From: Leptotrichia hongkongensis
GTDB lineage: Bacteria > Fusobacteriota > Fusobacteriia > Fusobacteriales > Leptotrichiaceae
Assembly: GCF_041538065.1 (NCBI RefSeq)
Contig: NZ_JBGORW010000002.1
Span: 124,001-188,000 of the forward strand
DNA: 64,000 nucleotides
Direction: 5' to 3'
The notes below the pieces were generated by a model. The model was not told the origin of the DNA, did no database searches, and saw only the letters and a list, made by a program, of their open reading frames with translations. This document shows positions 61,428-64,000 of this stretch, in pieces. Position 1 is the first letter of the stretch; each line of letters starts with the position of its first letter. Both the position numbers and the translations under genes were made by a program.

Positions 61428-62099
61428 TTAATTTTTAAATTTATTTTTCAAATCCAATACAAATTTTGTCAAATCTTCTGTAAATGCTTCTGCATTAGCT
61501 TTTATCTTTTCTGAAAAATCAGCTAAATTTTCTTTTACTTCTTTTGACTTGCTTTCAAATTTTTCTTTTAATTCCTTATATTCAATATCTGTTTTTAGTT
61601 TTGATTCATATTCTTTTGCAAATTCTAAATCTTTCTGAACAACTTTGGCATCTTTTCGAAGGATTGTTTCAGGATTATATTTATTCAAAAAATTATCCAG
61701 TTCTGTATTCCCTGATTCGGAAGTTAGTAAAATCAACGCATAATGGTTATTTACAAGGTGTTTTGAAACATCTTCAAATATGCTTATTATTTTTTTGTCA
61801 GCCTTTTCACCTTGGCTTTCACCTATCATAGCTCCTACTGCTCCACCAAAAATAACTCCCAACGGACCTCCGATAATTCCAATAAGGCCTCCAAGAAGCC
61901 CTCCGTTTAAAAATCCTATATTTCCATTTGCATTTACTTCGAATCCATCCTTGAAACTCAGCTTATCGTCTTCCTTTCTTACAACTGCAGCCTGAGTAAT
62001 TACATAATTTTCCCCTGAATATTTTGTCTTTATGTCAGCTAGAACCTCAAATGCGCTTAGCTGATTTTCAAATGTTGCTAATAAAACATTATTTTCCAT
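61428..62099 (-). CDS. DUF1269-family protein with glycine-zipper membrane segment
   Basis: 223 residues. The N-terminus VLLATFENQLSAFEVLADIK and ITQAAVVRKEDDKLSFKDGF match DUF1269-type proteins. A Gly-rich membrane-inserting segment follows (LLGGLIGIIGGPLGVIFGGA, residues 68-87). The C-terminal 80 residues are a charged amphipathic helix (Lys/Glu/Ala), possibly a coiled coil. The family is stress-linked in some bacteria, but its role is not established. GGAGAG site before ATG; terminator follows. Confidence 0.82.
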   Translation of the reverse strand: MENNVLLATFENQLSAFEVLADIKTKYSGENYVITQAAVVRKEDDKLSFKDGFEVNANGNIGFLNGGLLGGLIGIIGGPLGVIFGGAVGAMIGESQGEKADKKIISIFEDVSKHLVNNHYALILLTSESGNTELDNFLNKYNPETILRKDAKVVQKDLEFAKEYESKLKTDIEYKELKEKFESKSKEVKENLADFSEKIKANAEAFTEDLTKFVLDLKNKFKN

Positions 62100-62169
62100 G
62101 GCAGCTCTCCTTTATTTTTTAAATTGATTAATTATAGTCCTAAAAAAATAGTTTTTATTTTGCCAGTAC

Positions 62170-63813
62170 TTATTTTTTACTTTTAAAAAATAAATTTACT
62201 CCCATAATTCCTGCAATAACAAATCCTAATAATCCCAATCCAGAAATTCCAAATATTTTTGGAGGAATGTTTGCTAGAGCTAGTATTGATGAACCCACAA
62301 ATATTGATGAAATAATAATTGCCAGTACTAATTGCTCAAAAGTTTTTTGAAATTTCTCAAAACCAATTATTTCATGCTTATGTTTTAATTCATTTTTTTG
62401 AATTTTTTCCAAAATATTTTTTAAATCTGTAGGTAAAGTTAGCCAGTTATCAGAAAAGGTTTCCAATTTTTCTGCTCCCTTTTTAAAAATATTTACTGGA
62501 TTCATCCGCTCTCTTGCTATTTTATCCATATATGGCTGCATAATTCTTGTTATATTAAGACTTGGATCCAAATGCCGACCAATTCCTTCAATTTGACCAA
62601 TTCCCTTTATTAACAGGTAAATATCTTCAGAAAGCAGAATTTGGTTATCGCTGAATATTTTCCTTGCCTTTTCAAAAATCGTAACAATATCTATACTTTC
62701 TAATGAATTCCCGTCCACCATCTCAATTAATCCGTAAAGTTCCCGCTCAAACTTTCTTTCATCTGCAACTTCAAATTTTATAGCCAGTTTACGTATAGTT
62801 TCAATCATTTTTTTTACATCTTTTTTCAATGAATAAATAATCAAATTTATTAAAAGTTCTCGCTCATTCGGATAAAGCCTTCCCATTGCACCAAAATCAA
62901 TAAATACAATTTGCCCATTTTCCTTTATAAAAATATTACCAGGATGGGGATCAGCATGAAAAAATCCATGTTTTAAAAACTGTACCAAATACAAATCAAG
63001 TCCAGTTCTTGCAACTTCTTCAGGTTTTTTACCTATTTCTACTATTTTTTCCTTATCAGTAATTTTAAAGCCTTCTATCATTTCCATTGTAAGAACGTGG
63101 TTATTGGAAAGATGTTTGTATACGATTGGAACGTGAATTCTCTCGTCCCCTTTAAAATTATTTGCAAAACGCTCTATATTACGAAGCTCGTTACTAAGTG
63201 AAAGCTCATCATTGAGCATTTTTTCAAAACTTTCCACAACATCTACAATATTCATTTTTTTCATTTCTTCATAATAATTTTCCAAAGCTTTTGCAAGATT
63301 TTTCATAATTTCCAAATCTGCTTCAATTACAGGCTTTATATTTTCTCTTTGAATCTTTACAACAACTTTTTCCCCATTTTTTAATTTTCCTCTAAACACC
63401 TGCCCTATTGAAGCTGATGCCATCGGCTCTTCCTCTATTTCAGAAAAATAATCATCTACTTCTATTCCAAGTTCGAGATTCATTTTTTTTTTTACATCTA
63501 CTTCTTCAATCTCCACACTATCTTGTAATTTTTGAAGCTGTAAAAGCATTTCTTCAGGTAAAATGTCTTTTCGATTACTTAACATTTGCCCAAATTTTAC
63601 ATATACAGGCCCCATTTCCTCAATCGCCATTCTTATTCTTTCATAAAAAGTATAAGAATTTATTTCATCAATTTTGTCACTATATCTTCTTTTTATATTT
63701 CCAGGAATATACTTTTCCAAGTCTCCCCTTTTAAATAGTTCATCAAATCCATATTGAGCAATTACTGAAGAAAGCTTTACAAGCCTTTTTGTTTTCTGTA
63801 TAAAATCTACCAT
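62170..63813 (-). CDS. ubiB: ABC1/UbiB-family atypical kinase
   Basis: 547-residue protein-kinase-like membrane ATPase. Family motifs: GPVYVKFGQMLSNRKDILPE (KxGQ region) near 70, the Ala-rich nucleotide loop MASASIGQVFRGKL near 130, VKIQRENIKP, HADPHPGNIF near 288 and VFIDFGAMGRL near 305. Two C-terminal membrane helices follow a long helical region. In ubiquinone makers it supports quinone synthesis; in an anaerobe like this the target is unknown and lipid handling is possible. ATG with GAGAGGA site. Confidence 0.9.
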   Translation of the reverse strand: MVDFIQKTKRLVKLSSVIAQYGFDELFKRGDLEKYIPGNIKRRYSDKIDEINSYTFYERIRMAIEEMGPVYVKFGQMLSNRKDILPEEMLLQLQKLQDSVEIEEVDVKKKMNLELGIEVDDYFSEIEEEPMASASIGQVFRGKLKNGEKVVVKIQRENIKPVIEADLEIMKNLAKALENYYEEMKKMNIVDVVESFEKMLNDELSLSNELRNIERFANNFKGDERIHVPIVYKHLSNNHVLTMEMIEGFKITDKEKIVEIGKKPEEVARTGLDLYLVQFLKHGFFHADPHPGNIFIKENGQIVFIDFGAMGRLYPNERELLINLIIYSLKKDVKKMIETIRKLAIKFEVADERKFERELYGLIEMVDGNSLESIDIVTIFEKARKIFSDNQILLSEDIYLLIKGIGQIEGIGRHLDPSLNITRIMQPYMDKIARERMNPVNIFKKGAEKLETFSDNWLTLPTDLKNILEKIQKNELKHKHEIIGFEKFQKTFEQLVLAIIISSIFVGSSILALANIPPKIFGISGLGLLGFVIAGIMGVNLFFKSKK

Positions 63814-63830
63814 CTAATTTATTTTCCTCT

Positions 63831-64000
63831 CTATTGAAAATACTTAGTAACATCAAAAAATACAATAACTAACATCAATACAAGCAAAAATATCATCCCA
63901 ATCATATGTATTTTTTCTTCTATTTTTTTATTTACTTTTATTCCAAAAAATTCAGGAATGACAAATATCAGTCTTCCCCCATCAAGCGCTGGAATTGGAA
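63831..64000 (-). CDS. rseP: site-2 membrane metalloprotease RseP, C-terminal part
   Basis: Only the last 55 residues are in the window. PIPALDGGRLIFVIPEFFGI carries the LDGG motif that contributes the Asp zinc ligand of site-2 proteases, followed by a final membrane helix (IHMIGMIFLLVLMLVIVFF) and the end DVTKYFQ. It cleaves membrane-spanning anti-sigma factors or signal peptide remnants. The stop is 17 bases before the ubiB start, so they are probably in one operon. The N-terminal HExxH part lies beyond the right edge. Confidence 0.88.
   Translation of the reverse strand, partial: PIPALDGGRLIFVIPEFFGIKVNKKIEEKIHMIGMIFLLVLMLVIVFFDVTKYFQ

Overview
The window looks like chromosome from an AT-rich Fusobacteriota member, most likely Leptotrichiaceae (Leptotrichia-like). 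This rests on strongly AT-biased codons, an outer membrane with LPS genes (lpxK, rfaE2) and RND/TolC efflux combined with genes more usual in Firmicutes (whiA, RNase J, YuiD, YhbY, an acyl-glycerol type glycosyltransferase pair), and an msrAB-ccdA-thioredoxin-two-component operon of the type known in Fusobacterium. Nearly every gene is on the minus strand; only the five-gene msrAB operon (48748-53536) is on the plus strand. No rRNA, tRNA, CRISPR array or intact insertion sequence was seen.

Layout, left to right. 1-5.5 kb: start of class II aldolase, GH25 lysozyme, serS, an unknown gene, lpxK, whiA. 5.6-8.9 kb: a MORN protein, a glutaredoxin-CcdA fusion and acpS, bounded by two inverted copies of a dispersed repeat. 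9-12 kb: tyrS, cdsA, uppS. 12.3-15.7 kb: a polar amino acid ABC operon with two binding proteins and a leader carrying a terminator/antiterminator. 15.8-20.8 kb: a large secreted two-module glycoside hydrolase with N-terminal cysteine repeats, and a double-barrel outer membrane protein. 21.2-23.5 kb: two overlapping glycolipid-type glycosyltransferases. 23.6-36.4 kb: mostly housekeeping genes (ylqF, rsmI, ctpA, tlyA, yuiD, yhbY, rnj, mrdA, rsfS, rsmE, ruvB, DUF445). 36.4-42.6 kb: flavodoxin, ackA-pta, ftsY, tsaB, tsaE, rfaE2. 42.8-48.3 kb: a GNAT enzyme, then two degenerate FtsZ-like genes separated by a foreign-looking copY-copB operon. 48.7-53.5 kb: msrAB, ccdA, thioredoxin, response regulator, histidine kinase. 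53.6-60.9 kb: upp, a PII-like protein, a complete RND-adaptor-TolC efflux operon and its TetR regulator. 61.4-64 kb: a DUF1269 protein, a UbiB-family kinase and the end of rseP.

The most unusual items are: (1) two tandem FtsZ paralogues that have lost the glycine-rich GTP-binding signature but keep the catalytic T7 loop, now split by an acquired copper-resistance operon; (2) a dispersed intergenic element of two consecutive hairpins whose loops are conserved while the stems differ between copies yet stay complementary (at least six full or partial copies); (3) a terminator/antiterminator leader with a possible Met-rich leader peptide ahead of the amino acid ABC operon; (4) eight tandem cysteine repeats at the N-terminus of the secreted hydrolase; and (5) a hairpin between the Shine-Dalgarno sequence and the start codon of the RND pump. 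All functional statements come from reading motifs and context; no database search was run.
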